Origin: JALZEG01 sp035942255
GTDB lineage: Bacteria > Actinomycetota > CADDZG01 > WHSQ01
Reading direction: 5' to 3'
NCBI GenBank assembly: GCA_035942255.1
Contig: DASZDG010000030.1
Coordinates: forward strand, 1-63,674
Length of the DNA: 63,674 bases
Part shown: positions 36,380 to 44,171 of the stretch, one piece after another
How the letters are laid out: the number at the start of each line of letters is the position of its first letter
Numbering within the stretch: the first letter of the stretch is position 1
The notes under the pieces: model-generated
Told to the model about the DNA's origin: nothing
What the model saw: only the letters and a program-made list of their open reading frames with translations
The model's database searches: none
Program-made: the position numbers and the translations under genes

Positions 36380-36704
36380 CGAGCTGTTCCGGCGGACCGG
36401 CTCCCCCCGAGGGGCTGAAGACAAAGCGACTCCGCGACAAGCCGACAAGTCGACAAATCTACAAGTAGCCGAGGATGCGCCGGCAGGCCGCAAGGGCCCC
36501 CGGCACGAGACCAAGGTCACGTTCTACTGCACGAACGCCGACCTCACCGCGCTGGACGGGGCTCGCCTGACCCTGAGGTCGCAGCACGGCGTGGGGGCAG
36601 ACCGGGGGAAGGTCGTGCGGACGGCGCTCGCGTACGTCCTCGAGGACTTCGAGGCCCGCGGGGAGGACTCGATCCTGCTCCGGCGGCTGCAGGAGAAAGG
36701 CTAA
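36348..36704 (+). CDS. ParA-partner protein with C-terminal ribbon-helix-helix domain
   Basis: This 118-aa protein begins with a conserved SLPGADELFRRTG peptide, resembling short ParA-interacting tails. A variable linker (about 20-45) follows, then an RHH-like domain: strand KVTFYCTN, helix ADLTALDGARLTLRSQHG, helix ADRGKVVRTALAYVLEDF, ending RGEDSILLRRLQEK. Proteins of the same layout follow parA in other actinobacteria; I know of no characterised function. A perfect AAGGAGGTGATC site lies 9 nt before GTG 36348, within the parA end. Part of the linker is encoded by octamer array 2. Confidence 0.85.
   Translation: MSRRASLPGADELFRRTGSPRGAEDKATPRQADKSTNLQVAEDAPAGRKGPRHETKVTFYCTNADLTALDGARLTLRSQHGVGADRGKVVRTALAYVLEDFEARGEDSILLRRLQEKG
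36419..36466 (+). repeat. Octamer array 2, inside the RHH partner gene
   Basis: Six in-register units occur, including AGACAAAG (36419), CGACAAGC (36435), CGACAAGT (36443), CGACAAAT (36451) and CTACAAGT (36459). This is the clearest tandem run in the window. It is translated as the linker between the DELFR peptide and the RHH domain, with the reading frame kept because six units are 48 bp. Confidence 0.88.
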
Positions 36705-36713
36705 AGCGCCGGT

Positions 36714-37370
36714 TTAGCCTCCGGCGAGGCGCACGAGGAAGTCGCGCACGTCGCGGACGATCGGGAACAGGATCGTCGTCCCGCCGAAGAACACGAGGCC
36801 GAGTAGGATCAGGAACCCGTACTTGTCGAGGAAGAAGATCACCCGCTGCTTGTCGCGCGGGAGGAAGATCGTGAGGAGCCGCGAGCCGTCGAGGGGCGGC
36901 AGCGGCACCAGGTTGAACACCGCCAGGAGCACGTTCAGCCCGGTGAAGAACGAGAAGAACGTCGTGAACGGGCTCGACGGGTCGATGTTCCTGAACCCGA
37001 CGTAGCCGAAGGCACCGATCAGCGCCAGGACGAGGTTCATCGCGGGCCCGGCCAGCGCGACCATCGCGGCGCCGAAGCGCTGCGAGGAGAGTGCGGCCGG
37101 CCGGAACTCGACGGGCTTGCCCCAGCCGAACCCCACCAGCAGGATGCAGATCGTCCCCAGCGGGTCGAGGTGCTTCACGGGGTTGGGCGTGAGGCGCCCC
37201 ATCGCCCGCGGGAGGCGGTCTCCCTGCAGGTCCGCCGCGAGGGCGTGCGCGTACTCGTGCAGGCCGATCGCGCCGACAAGGGCGGCGGCCAGGAGGAAGA
37301 ACGCGACGGGGTCGTCGCCGAGGAGGGAGAGAAGGCCCACGCAGGTATTGTAGGGGGAGCGGCCGGACAC
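36714..37370 (-). CDS. Site-2 protease family (M50) membrane metalloprotease
   Basis: This 218-aa membrane protein has the zinc motif GLHEYAHALAADLQGD (HExxH) near residue 38 and NPVKHLDPLGT. The second motif NLVPLPPLDGSRLL near 160 supplies the third ligand Asp. It belongs to the short rhomboid-sized M50B group without PDZ domains, with about five helices. It would cleave membrane-embedded regulators; the target is unknown. It is the only minus-strand gene between parA and trpS and diverges from trpS. Confidence 0.92.
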   Translation of the reverse strand: MSGRSPYNTCVGLLSLLGDDPVAFFLLAAALVGAIGLHEYAHALAADLQGDRLPRAMGRLTPNPVKHLDPLGTICILLVGFGWGKPVEFRPAALSSQRFGAAMVALAGPAMNLVLALIGAFGYVGFRNIDPSSPFTTFFSFFTGLNVLLAVFNLVPLPPLDGSRLLTIFLPRDKQRVIFFLDKYGFLILLGLVFFGGTTILFPIVRDVRDFLVRLAGG

Positions 37371-37405
37371 CTACGCGACGGGGGTACGTAACTCTGAACC
37401 AGAGC

Positions 37406-38407
37406 TTGAGACCGCGCACGACCAAACGGGTCTTCAGCGGGATCCAGCCGACCGGCGAGGCCCACATCGGCAACTACCTGGGGGCGATCCGGAACTGGGT
37501 CACCCAGCAGGAGCAGGGCGAGGCCTACTACTGCGTCGTCGACCTGCACGCGCTGACCCAGCCGTGGGACCCGGGGGCCCTGCGCCGGAACACGCTGGCG
37601 AAGGCGGCCGAGATCGTCGCCTGCGGCGTGGACCCCGAGCGGTCGATCCTCTTCGTCCAGTCGCACGTCCCCGCCCACAGCGAGCTCGCGTGGGTGTTCG
37701 AGTGCGTCGCGCGGATGGGCGAGCTCCGGCGCATGATCCAGTTCAAGGAGAAGTCGAAGGGCGAGTCGGAGTCGGTGGGCGTCGGGCTCTTCACGTACCC
37801 GGTCCTGCAGGCCGCCGACGTCCTCCTGTACCAGGCCGACGGCGTCCCCGTGGGGGAGGACCAGCGGCAGCACATCGAGCTCATGCGGGACATCGGCGCT
37901 CGCTTCAACTCAACCCTCGGGCAGACCTTCACCCTTCCGGAGCCGCTGATCCCGGAGGTGGGTGCCCGCATCATGGCCCTGGACGACCCCACCCAGAAGA
38001 TGAGCAAGTCGGCGGGCCGGCCGGGCTCCTACATAGGGCTGACCGAGCCGCCTCAGGCCGTCGCGAAGAAGATCCGCTCGGCCGTGACCGACTCGGGCCG
38101 CGAGGTGCGGGCGGCCGACGACAAGCCGGCGCTCACGAACCTGCTCACGGTCTTCTCGCTGTTCGAGGGGACGCCGGTCCCGGCCCTCGAGGAGCGGTTC
38201 GCCTCCGACGGCTACGGGGCGTTCAAGGCCGCGCTGGCGGAGGTCGTCGTCGAGGGGCTGACGCCGATCCGGGAGCGGTACGAGGAGCTGATGGGGGACC
38301 CCGCCGAGCTCGAGGGGATCCTGCGCCGGGGGGCCGAGCGGGCCGCGGCCGAGGCCGAGCTGACGATGAAGGTCGTGCGGGAGCGGACGGGGCTGCTGCC
38401 CGGCTGA
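37406..38407 (+). CDS. trpS: Tryptophanyl-tRNA synthetase
   Basis: This 333-aa class I aminoacyl-tRNA synthetase has FSGIQPTGEAHIGNYLGAI (HIGH motif as HIGN) near the start and the tryptophan pocket VDLHALTQPWDP. QHIELMRDIGARFN and QKMSKSAGRPGSYI (KMSKS) follow near residue 195. Length matches bacterial TrpRS. TTG 37406 is the only start that keeps the N-terminal strand. It is followed by 113 bp containing octamer array 3 before scpA. Confidence 0.96.
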   Translation: MRPRTTKRVFSGIQPTGEAHIGNYLGAIRNWVTQQEQGEAYYCVVDLHALTQPWDPGALRRNTLAKAAEIVACGVDPERSILFVQSHVPAHSELAWVFECVARMGELRRMIQFKEKSKGESESVGVGLFTYPVLQAADVLLYQADGVPVGEDQRQHIELMRDIGARFNSTLGQTFTLPEPLIPEVGARIMALDDPTQKMSKSAGRPGSYIGLTEPPQAVAKKIRSAVTDSGREVRAADDKPALTNLLTVFSLFEGTPVPALEERFASDGYGAFKAALAEVVVEGLTPIRERYEELMGDPAELEGILRRGAERAAAEAELTMKVVRERTGLLPG

Positions 38408-38464
38408 AACACAATGGTTCGCACGCTGCGCCCGGTAGGGTGGGGCTCTGCCGGAGGAACCCTG

Positions 38465-38512
38465 CAGCCTGTCGATTTGTCGACAAGTCGCCGAATCTAC
38501 TAGTCAACGGAG
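38465..38512 (+). repeat. Octamer array 3, upstream of scpA
   Basis: In-register units are CAGCCTGT, CGATTTGT (38473), CGACAAGT (38481), CGCCGAAT, CTACTAGT (38497) and CAACGGAG. The array ends 8 bp before the scpA GTG, and its last unit contributes the GGAG ribosome-binding site. Confidence 0.85.
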
Positions 38513-38520
38513 AGCGGCAC

Positions 38521-39312
38521 GTGGCGTACGAGGTCAAGCTCGAGGTCTTCGAGGGCCCGATCGACCTGCTGCTGCACCTGATCACGAGGCAGCGGGTCGA
38601 CATCTACGACGTCTCGCTCTCGCAGATCACCGAGGAGTACCTGGCCGCCATCGAGGGGCTGGACGGGACCGACCTGGAGACCGCGACGAGCTTCCTCGTC
38701 GTCGCCGCCACCCTGCTCGAGCTGAAGTCGGCCCGGCTGCTGCCCGGCCGCGCCGGCGACGAGGAGGCGGGGCACCTGCTCGAGGAGCGGGACCTGTTGC
38801 TCGCGCGGCTCGTGGAGTGCGCGACGTTCCGGGATGCGGGCGCCTGGCTGGCGCGGGGGCTCGAGGCCGGCGGCGCCTTCCACGGCCGGTCGGTCGGGCT
38901 GGAGGACCGCTTCGTCGACCTCGCCCCGAAGCTCGTCGTGAAGACCTCGCCCGAGCGGCTCGGCGCACTGGCGGCCGCGCTGCTGGCGCCCCGCCCGGCC
39001 CCCGAGGTCGACGTCTCCCACGTGGCCCCGATCCGGGCGACCGTCCGCGATGCGATCCTCGAGGTCGCGGGCTTCCTCAGCTCCCGGCCGGGCCCCGCGG
39101 CCTTCCGCGAGCTCTGCTCGGGCGTCTCCGAGCGCATCGACGTCGTCGTGCGGTTCCTCGCCCTCCTCGAGCTGTTCAAGGCGGGGGCGGTCGACCTGGT
39201 GCAGGTCGAGCGGTTCGGCGACATCCGGGCCGAGTGGACGGGGTTCGCCGACGCCGGCGACGTCCTGGCCGAGGCCGAGGAATACGTGATCGATCTCAGA
39301 GGAGGCGCCTAG
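38521..39312 (+). CDS. scpA: Segregation and condensation protein A (kleisin)
   Basis: This 263-aa kleisin links the two Smc heads and recruits ScpB. The N-terminal YEVKLEVFEGPIDLLLHLITRQRVDIYDVSLSQITEEYLA is highly conserved, followed by LETATSFLVVAATLLELKSARLLP. The C-terminal winged helix includes VVVRFLALLELFKAGAVDLVQVERFGDI. GTG 38521 was chosen for the GGAGAG site a few bases upstream; the longer open frame runs back through octamer array 3. The scpB ATG follows its TAG without a gap. Confidence 0.96.
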   Translation: MAYEVKLEVFEGPIDLLLHLITRQRVDIYDVSLSQITEEYLAAIEGLDGTDLETATSFLVVAATLLELKSARLLPGRAGDEEAGHLLEERDLLLARLVECATFRDAGAWLARGLEAGGAFHGRSVGLEDRFVDLAPKLVVKTSPERLGALAAALLAPRPAPEVDVSHVAPIRATVRDAILEVAGFLSSRPGPAAFRELCSGVSERIDVVVRFLALLELFKAGAVDLVQVERFGDIRAEWTGFADAGDVLAEAEEYVIDLRGGA

Positions 39313-39870
39313 ATGACCGAGACGAGGAAGATCGTGGAGTCGATCCTCCTCCTGGCCGACGAGCCGGTGCCCGCGTCGCAGATGGGGGAGGTCCTCGAGA
39401 TCCCTAAAGCAGAGGTCGAGGCCGTCCTGCGCGAGCTGGCGGCGTCCTACGAGTCGGAGGGCCGCGGGTTCGTCCTGCGGGAGTCGGCGCCGGGCTGGCG
39501 CCTCTACACCGACCCCGAGTGCGCGCCGTGGCTCGAGCGGTTCGTCACCGGCCACCGTCACGCCCGCCTCACCGGGGCGGCCCTCGAGGTGCTCGCGATC
39601 GTCGCCTACAAGGGGCCGATCTCCCGCTCCGAGATCGCCGAGATCCGCGGCGTCGACTCCGACGGCGTGGTGAAGACGCTCCAGCAGCGGGGGCTGATCG
39701 ACACCTCGACGCCGGCGAGCTCCTCGGCCCCGAACCTGTTCGAGGTCTCCGACGACTTCCTCGAGCGGATGGGGCTGAGGTCGGTCGACGAGCTGCCTCC
39801 GCTCACGGACTTCATGCCCGACGCCGAGGCGGTCGAGGACATGGAGGCCAAGCTCTCCCCGAACGCCTGA
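39313..39870 (+). CDS. scpB: Segregation and condensation protein B
   Basis: This 185-aa ScpB has two winged-helix domains: KIVESILLLADEPVPASQMGEVL and TGAALEVLAIVAYKGPISRSEIAEIRGVDSDGVVKTLQQRGLI, the family signature. It dimerises and binds the ScpA linker in the SMC condensin complex. The acidic C-terminal tail (DAEAVEDMEAKL) is typical. It starts directly after scpA and is followed 5 bp later by rluB. Confidence 0.96.
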   Translation: MTETRKIVESILLLADEPVPASQMGEVLEIPKAEVEAVLRELAASYESEGRGFVLRESAPGWRLYTDPECAPWLERFVTGHRHARLTGAALEVLAIVAYKGPISRSEIAEIRGVDSDGVVKTLQQRGLIDTSTPASSSAPNLFEVSDDFLERMGLRSVDELPPLTDFMPDAEAVEDMEAKLSPNA

Positions 39871-39874
39871 TCTG

Positions 39875-40618
39875 GTGGCCCGGGACGGCGGAGCCGCGAC
39901 CGAGGGCGAACGCCTCCAGAAGGTGCTCGCCCATGCCGGCCTCGGCTCCCGGAGGTCCGTCGAGGAGCTGATCGCGGCCGGTCGGGTGAAGGTGAACGGT
40001 CGCCGGGCGCAGCTCGGCGTGCGGGTCGATCCTTCTAAGGATGAAGTAGAAGTCGATGGTTCTCGGGTGCCGCTCCAGCAGGACCTCGTCCACTACATGC
40101 TCAACAAGCCCGTGGGCGTCGTCAGCACGGCGTCGGATCCCGAGGGACGGCAGACGGTGGTGGACCTGCTCGACGTCCCGACCCGGGTGTGGCCGGTCGG
40201 GCGCCTCGACACCGACAGCGAGGGGCTGCTGATCGTCACCAACGACGGTGACCTCACCCACCGGCTGACGCATCCCAGCTACGAGGTCCCGAAGACGTAC
40301 CTCGCGGAGGTGAAGGGGACCGCCGGGGGCCGCGCGATCAAGCAGCTGATCGCGGGCGTCGAGCTCGAGGACGGGATGACCAAGCGGGCCAAGGTCTCCC
40401 TGATCGAGGCGACCCGCGGCGGCACGCTGCTCGAGATCACGATCACGGAGGGCCGCAACCGCCAGGTCCGGCGGATGTGCGAGGCCGTGGGGCACCCGGT
40501 GAAGCGGCTCGTGCGGACCTCGCTCGGCCCCCTGCAGCTCGGCCGGTTGAAGCCGGGTACGTTTCGGAGGCTGAGCATCGAGGAGGTCAGCGCCCTGTAC
40601 CGGGCGTGCGGTCTCTAG
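39875..40618 (+). CDS. rluB: Ribosomal large subunit pseudouridine synthase B
   Basis: This 247-aa enzyme has an N-terminal S4 domain (ERLQKVLAHAGLGSRRSVEELIAAGRVKVNG) and the RsuA/RluB catalytic core: HYMLNKPVGVVSTASDPEGRQTVVDLL, PVGRLDTDSEGLLIVTNDGDLTHRLTHP with catalytic Asp, and ITEGRNRQVRRMCEAVGHPV. It probably modifies the 2605 region of 23S rRNA. The order after scpAB equals Rv1709-Rv1711. Its TAG stop lies inside the first unit of octamer array 4. Confidence 0.94.
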   Translation: MARDGGAATEGERLQKVLAHAGLGSRRSVEELIAAGRVKVNGRRAQLGVRVDPSKDEVEVDGSRVPLQQDLVHYMLNKPVGVVSTASDPEGRQTVVDLLDVPTRVWPVGRLDTDSEGLLIVTNDGDLTHRLTHPSYEVPKTYLAEVKGTAGGRAIKQLIAGVELEDGMTKRAKVSLIEATRGGTLLEITITEGRNRQVRRMCEAVGHPVKRLVRTSLGPLQLGRLKPGTFRRLSIEEVSALYRACGL

Positions 40619-40683
40619 TGGAGAAGTAGACGAGTCTCCACCTCAACAAGGACACTTGTCGACATGTCTACAAATCAACCCGG
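40612..40683 (+). repeat. Octamer array 4, rluB-aroH junction
   Basis: Nine consecutive 8-bp registers fill the junction, from TCTCTAGT (40612) through AGACGAGT (40628), CAACAAGG (40644), ACACTTGT (40652), CGACATGT (40660), CTACAAAT (40668) to CAACCCGG. The first unit contains the rluB stop and the seventh contains the aroH ATG. Confidence 0.85.
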
Positions 40684-41053
40684 AAAGAGGATGCGGGCGC
40701 TCCGCGGCGCGGTAACGGTCCACGTCAACGACCGGGACGCGATCGTGGCAGCGACCGAGGAGCTGCTGCGCGAGATGATCTCTCGCAACGGCGTCGACGG
40801 CGACGACCTCGTGAGCATGATCTTCACGGCGACGCCCGACCTCGACGCCGAGTTCCCGGCGCTGGCGGCGCGGCGGCTCGGCCTCGCCCACGTCCCGCTG
40901 CTGTGCTCGGTCGAGCTCGACGTGGCGGGGGCGATGGCGAGAGTGGTGCGCGTGCTGATGCACCTGTACTCCGACCGGCCGGCTGTGGAGCTCCAGCACG
41001 TGTACCTGCGCGAGGCGCGGGAGCTCAGGGCGGACCTCCACGATGAACCGTAA
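40664..41053 (+). CDS. aroH: Chorismate mutase (AroH type)
   Basis: This 129-aa enzyme converts chorismate to prephenate. The AroH-family features are MRALRGAVTVHVNDRDAI near the start (Arg and Glu region), MIFTATPDLDAEFPALAARRLG, and C-terminal LQHVYLREARELRADL with catalytic Arg/Tyr positions. Bacillus AroH begins at the RGIRGATTV strand, so the first nine residues here are extra and encoded by octamer array 4. ATG 40691 would give the shorter classical form but has a GAGG too close for a normal site. tyrA begins 13 bp later. Confidence 0.93.
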   Translation: MSTNQPGKRMRALRGAVTVHVNDRDAIVAATEELLREMISRNGVDGDDLVSMIFTATPDLDAEFPALAARRLGLAHVPLLCSVELDVAGAMARVVRVLMHLYSDRPAVELQHVYLREARELRADLHDEP

Positions 41054-41066
41054 AGGCAAGGTCTAG

Positions 41067-42167
41067 ATGTCCCGGAAGGTGGCGATCCTCGGGACCGGCC
41101 TCATCGGCGGGTCGATCGGCCTCGGCCTCAAGGCCGCGGCCCCCGGGACCGTCGTGACCGGGTACGACCCCGACCCCCTGACCGCCGAGGCAGCCGTCCG
41201 CTCCGGAGCGCTCGACCGCGCGGAGCCGGACCCCGGGGCCGCCGTAACGGGAGCGGACACCGTCGTGCTGGCGGGGCCGGTCGACGCGCTCGAGCACCTG
41301 GCGGCCGCGATCGCCCCCGCGGTGACGCCGGACGCGGTCGTGACCGACGTCGGGAGCGCGAAGGCCGCCGCGGTCGCCGCCGGGGAGAGCGCCCTCGGCC
41401 CCCGGTTCGTCGGCGGCCACCCGATGGCCGGGTCCGAGCGCCACGGGATCGACGCCGCGTCGGCCGACCTCTTCCGCGACGCGTGGTGGATCCTGACCCC
41501 GACGCGCGCGACCCTGCCCGACGCGTACGCGCGGGTGGCGGAGATGGTCGGGCTCCTCGGAGCGAAGCCGGTCGCCGTGTCACCCTCGAAGCACGACTCG
41601 CTCGTCGCCCGGCTCAGCCACGTCCCGCAGCTCACCGCGAGCGCGCTGGTCGACCTGGCGGCGGGGGCGGGAGACCGCGAAGCGCTCCTGGGCCTCGCCG
41701 CCGGGGGGTTCCGCGACGTCACCCGCATAGCCGCGAGCAACCCGGACCTCTGGGTCACGATCCTCCGCTCGAACAAGGCCTCGATCCTCGACGCGCTGTC
41801 GACCCTCAATCGGAAGTTGAGCGTTGTAGCCGAGTCGATCAAGCGAGACCAGTGGGACGAGGTGCGGGACTGGCTCGCCGGCGCCCGGAACAACCGCCTC
41901 GAGCTGTTCGCGCGGCCGGACCTCTCGGGCGAGCCCGCGGGCCTTTCCCTGCCCGTCACCGACCGGCCAGGAGTGCTCGCGGAGGTCACGACGGCCGCGG
42001 GCCGGCTCGGCGCCAACATCGAGGACCTGCGGATCGTCCACTCGACCGAGGGCGGTCACGGGCGGCTCGAGCTCGTGGTGACGGGGGAGGGGCCGGCGGA
42101 CCGGCTGGCGGACGCCCTCACGAAGATGGGCTACCGGGTCGAGAGGGCTGCGATAGTAGACCCGTGA
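41067..42167 (+). CDS. tyrA: Prephenate dehydrogenase with C-terminal ACT domain
   Basis: This 366-aa NAD-dependent enzyme is for tyrosine synthesis. The N-terminal VAILGTGLIGGSIGLGLKAA dinucleotide loop is followed by VGGHPMAGSERHGIDAA (catalytic His), VARLSHVPQLTASAL and a helical dimerisation region. The ACT domain (LSLPVTDRPGVLAEVTTAAGRLGANIEDLRI), residues about 290-360, is for tyrosine feedback. The order aroH-tyrA-aroA forms a small aromatic-amino-acid group inserted between rluB and cmk relative to M. tuberculosis. Confidence 0.95.
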   Translation: MSRKVAILGTGLIGGSIGLGLKAAAPGTVVTGYDPDPLTAEAAVRSGALDRAEPDPGAAVTGADTVVLAGPVDALEHLAAAIAPAVTPDAVVTDVGSAKAAAVAAGESALGPRFVGGHPMAGSERHGIDAASADLFRDAWWILTPTRATLPDAYARVAEMVGLLGAKPVAVSPSKHDSLVARLSHVPQLTASALVDLAAGAGDREALLGLAAGGFRDVTRIAASNPDLWVTILRSNKASILDALSTLNRKLSVVAESIKRDQWDEVRDWLAGARNNRLELFARPDLSGEPAGLSLPVTDRPGVLAEVTTAAGRLGANIEDLRIVHSTEGGHGRLELVVTGEGPADRLADALTKMGYRVERAAIVDP

Positions 42168-42177
42168 CCCTCGTGAG

Positions 42178-42225
42178 ACACAAGACGACAAGTCTGCTTG
42201 TAGATAAAGCGACAAATAGATGAGG
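42178..42225 (+). repeat. Octamer array 5, tyrA-aroA junction
   Basis: Units in one register include CGACAAGT (42186), CTGCTTGT (42194), AGATAAAG (42202), CGACAAAT (42210) and AGATGAGG (42218). The last unit holds the aroA ATG at 42220. No Shine-Dalgarno sequence is present in front of it. Confidence 0.85.
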
Positions 42226-43521
42226 CGACGGAAGACCGGCTCGCCGACGCCGCCGTTGCTCGGCGCCGTCACCGTGCCCGGCGACAAGTCGATCTCGCAC
42301 CGGGCGCTGATCCTGTCCGGGCTCGCGCCCGGGACGAGCACGATCTCGGGCCTCAACACCGGCGACGACGTGGCGGCGACCGCGCGGGCCGTGGCCGCGC
42401 TCGGCCCCCGAGTCCTCGCGACGGATGATAACGCTGAAGTCGAGGGTTACGGCATCGCCGGGCTGCGGGAGCCGGGGGACGCGATCGACGCCGGCAACTC
42501 CGGTACCACGATGAGGACGATGCTCGGCGTGTGCGCCGGGATCGCCGGGGTGTCGGTCCTGACCGGCGACGACTCGCTGAGGACGCGTCCGATGCTTCGG
42601 GTCGCCGCGCCGCTCCGCCAGATGGGCGCCCGGGTCGACGGCCGGCACCACGGCGAGCTGCCCCCGATGGTCGTCCGCGGCGGCGAGCTCACCGGGGCCG
42701 ACTTCGAGCTGAACGTCGCGAGCGCCCAGGTGAAGACCGCGCTGCTCTTGGCCGGGCTCGCCGCGCGCGGGACGACCTCCGTTGCCGAGCCCCGCCCCAG
42801 CCGGGACCACACCGAGCGAATGCTCGCCGCGGCGGGGGTCGCGGTCGAGCGGGCCGGGACGACGTGCTCGGTCGCGGGGGGCGCCGAGCCGCGCCCGATG
42901 GAGTGGGAGGTCCCCGGCGACACCTCCTCCGCCCTGTACCTGATCGTGGCGGCGCTGCTGGTGCCGGGGTCCGACCTGACGGTCACGGACGTGCTGCTGA
43001 ACCCGACCCGGACGGCTGCGTTCGACGTCCTCCGGCGGATGGGCGCCGACCTCGACGTCGTGGAGACGGGGGAGTCGGGCGGCGAGCCGCGCGGCGACGT
43101 CACCGCGCGGACCTCGGAGCTAACGGCGACGACGATCGAGCCCGGGGAGGTCCCGCGGCTGATCGACGACCTGCCCGTGCTCGCGATCGCGGCGTCGCAG
43201 GCCGTCGGCCGCACGGAGGTGCGCGGGGCGGGCGAGCTGCGCGTCAAGGAGTCCGACAGGATCGGGGCGATGGTCGAGGGCCTCACCGCGATCGGCGGAG
43301 CCGCCGAGGAGTCGCCCGACGGCTTCGCCGTCGAGGGCCCGGCCCCCCTGGCCGGGGGAGCGGTCGACTCGCGCGGAGACCACCGCGTCGCGATGTCGTT
43401 CGCTCTCGCCGGTCTCGTCTCCGCCGAAGGCGTGCGGGTGTCGCGCTGGTCGTGCGTCGACACGTCGTTCCCGGGCTTCCTCGACGTGCTCGGGCGCGCG
43501 CAGGGGCGGGTGGTCGGATGA
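42220..43521 (+). CDS. aroA: 3-phosphoshikimate 1-carboxyvinyltransferase (EPSP synthase)
   Basis: This 433-aa shikimate-pathway enzyme has PGDKSISHRALILSGLAPGTS near the start (phosphate-binding Lys, Ser, Arg), DAGNSGTTMRTMLGVCAG (PEP site), ELPPMVVRGG, the catalytic region IDDLPVLAIAASQAVGRTEVRGAGELRVKESDRI, and RGDHRVAMSFALAG. All catalytic residues are intact. The start codon comes from octamer array 5. It overlaps cmk by ATGA. The internal duplication of two beta-alpha-beta domains is typical. Confidence 0.96.
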   Translation: MRRRKTGSPTPPLLGAVTVPGDKSISHRALILSGLAPGTSTISGLNTGDDVAATARAVAALGPRVLATDDNAEVEGYGIAGLREPGDAIDAGNSGTTMRTMLGVCAGIAGVSVLTGDDSLRTRPMLRVAAPLRQMGARVDGRHHGELPPMVVRGGELTGADFELNVASAQVKTALLLAGLAARGTTSVAEPRPSRDHTERMLAAAGVAVERAGTTCSVAGGAEPRPMEWEVPGDTSSALYLIVAALLVPGSDLTVTDVLLNPTRTAAFDVLRRMGADLDVVETGESGGEPRGDVTARTSELTATTIEPGEVPRLIDDLPVLAIAASQAVGRTEVRGAGELRVKESDRIGAMVEGLTAIGGAAEESPDGFAVEGPAPLAGGAVDSRGDHRVAMSFALAGLVSAEGVRVSRWSCVDTSFPGFLDVLGRAQGRVVG

Positions 43522-44171
43522 CCGCGGTCGCCATAGACGGCCCCGCCGGCGCGGGCAAGAGCACCGTCGCGCGCGCCGTCGCCGGCTCGCTCGGCTGGCG
43601 CTACGTGGACTCGGGCGCGATGTACCGGGCGATCGCGCTGGCGGTGATCGAGCGCGGCGCCGACCCCGCAGACGCGGACGCGGTCGGCGAGGTCGCAGAG
43701 GCGGCGCAGGTCGACGTCGACGGGCGCGTCGTGAGGCTGGACGGACGCGACGTCTCCGCGCGTATCCGCGAGCGGGACGTCACGCGGATCGTGTCGCAGA
43801 TCTCGGCGCACCCGCGCGTCCGCGGCGCGCTCCTCGACAAGCAGCGCGCGTTCGCGACCGGCGGGAACGTGGTGATGGAGGGTCGCGACATCGGGACCGT
43901 GGTGTTCCCGGACGCGGAGGTGAAGGTCTACCTGACGGCGTCGGTGGAGGAGCGCGCCCGACGCCGGGCGCAAGAGCTCGGCCTCGACGGGGACGAGACG
44001 ACGCTCACCCAGATGGCGCGGGCGCTCTCGGAACGCGACACCGCCGACGCCACCCGCGACCTCTCGCCGCTCGCGCAGGCCCCCGGCGCGCACGTGCTCG
44101 ACACGACCGGGCTCTCGCTCGAAGACGTCGTGTCCCGCATCTGCGCCCTGGCCGGCGCGGCCGCGCGATGA
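43518..44171 (+). CDS. cmk: Cytidylate kinase
   Basis: This 217-aa enzyme has P-loop AIDGPAGAGKSTVARAVAG at the start, WRYVDSGAMYRAIALAV, a CMP-binding insert, and EGRDIGTVVFPDAEVKVYLTASVEERARRR. It phosphorylates CMP and dCMP. Length is normal for bacterial Cmk. It overlaps both aroA and der by 4 bp. cmk-der order equals Rv1712-Rv1713. Confidence 0.96.
   Translation: MTAVAIDGPAGAGKSTVARAVAGSLGWRYVDSGAMYRAIALAVIERGADPADADAVGEVAEAAQVDVDGRVVRLDGRDVSARIRERDVTRIVSQISAHPRVRGALLDKQRAFATGGNVVMEGRDIGTVVFPDAEVKVYLTASVEERARRRAQELGLDGDETTLTQMARALSERDTADATRDLSPLAQAPGAHVLDTTGLSLEDVVSRICALAGAAAR

Noticed and set aside
36419..36466. CRISPR-like array
   Set aside because: The units are 8 bp with no spacers and no cas genes occur in the window.
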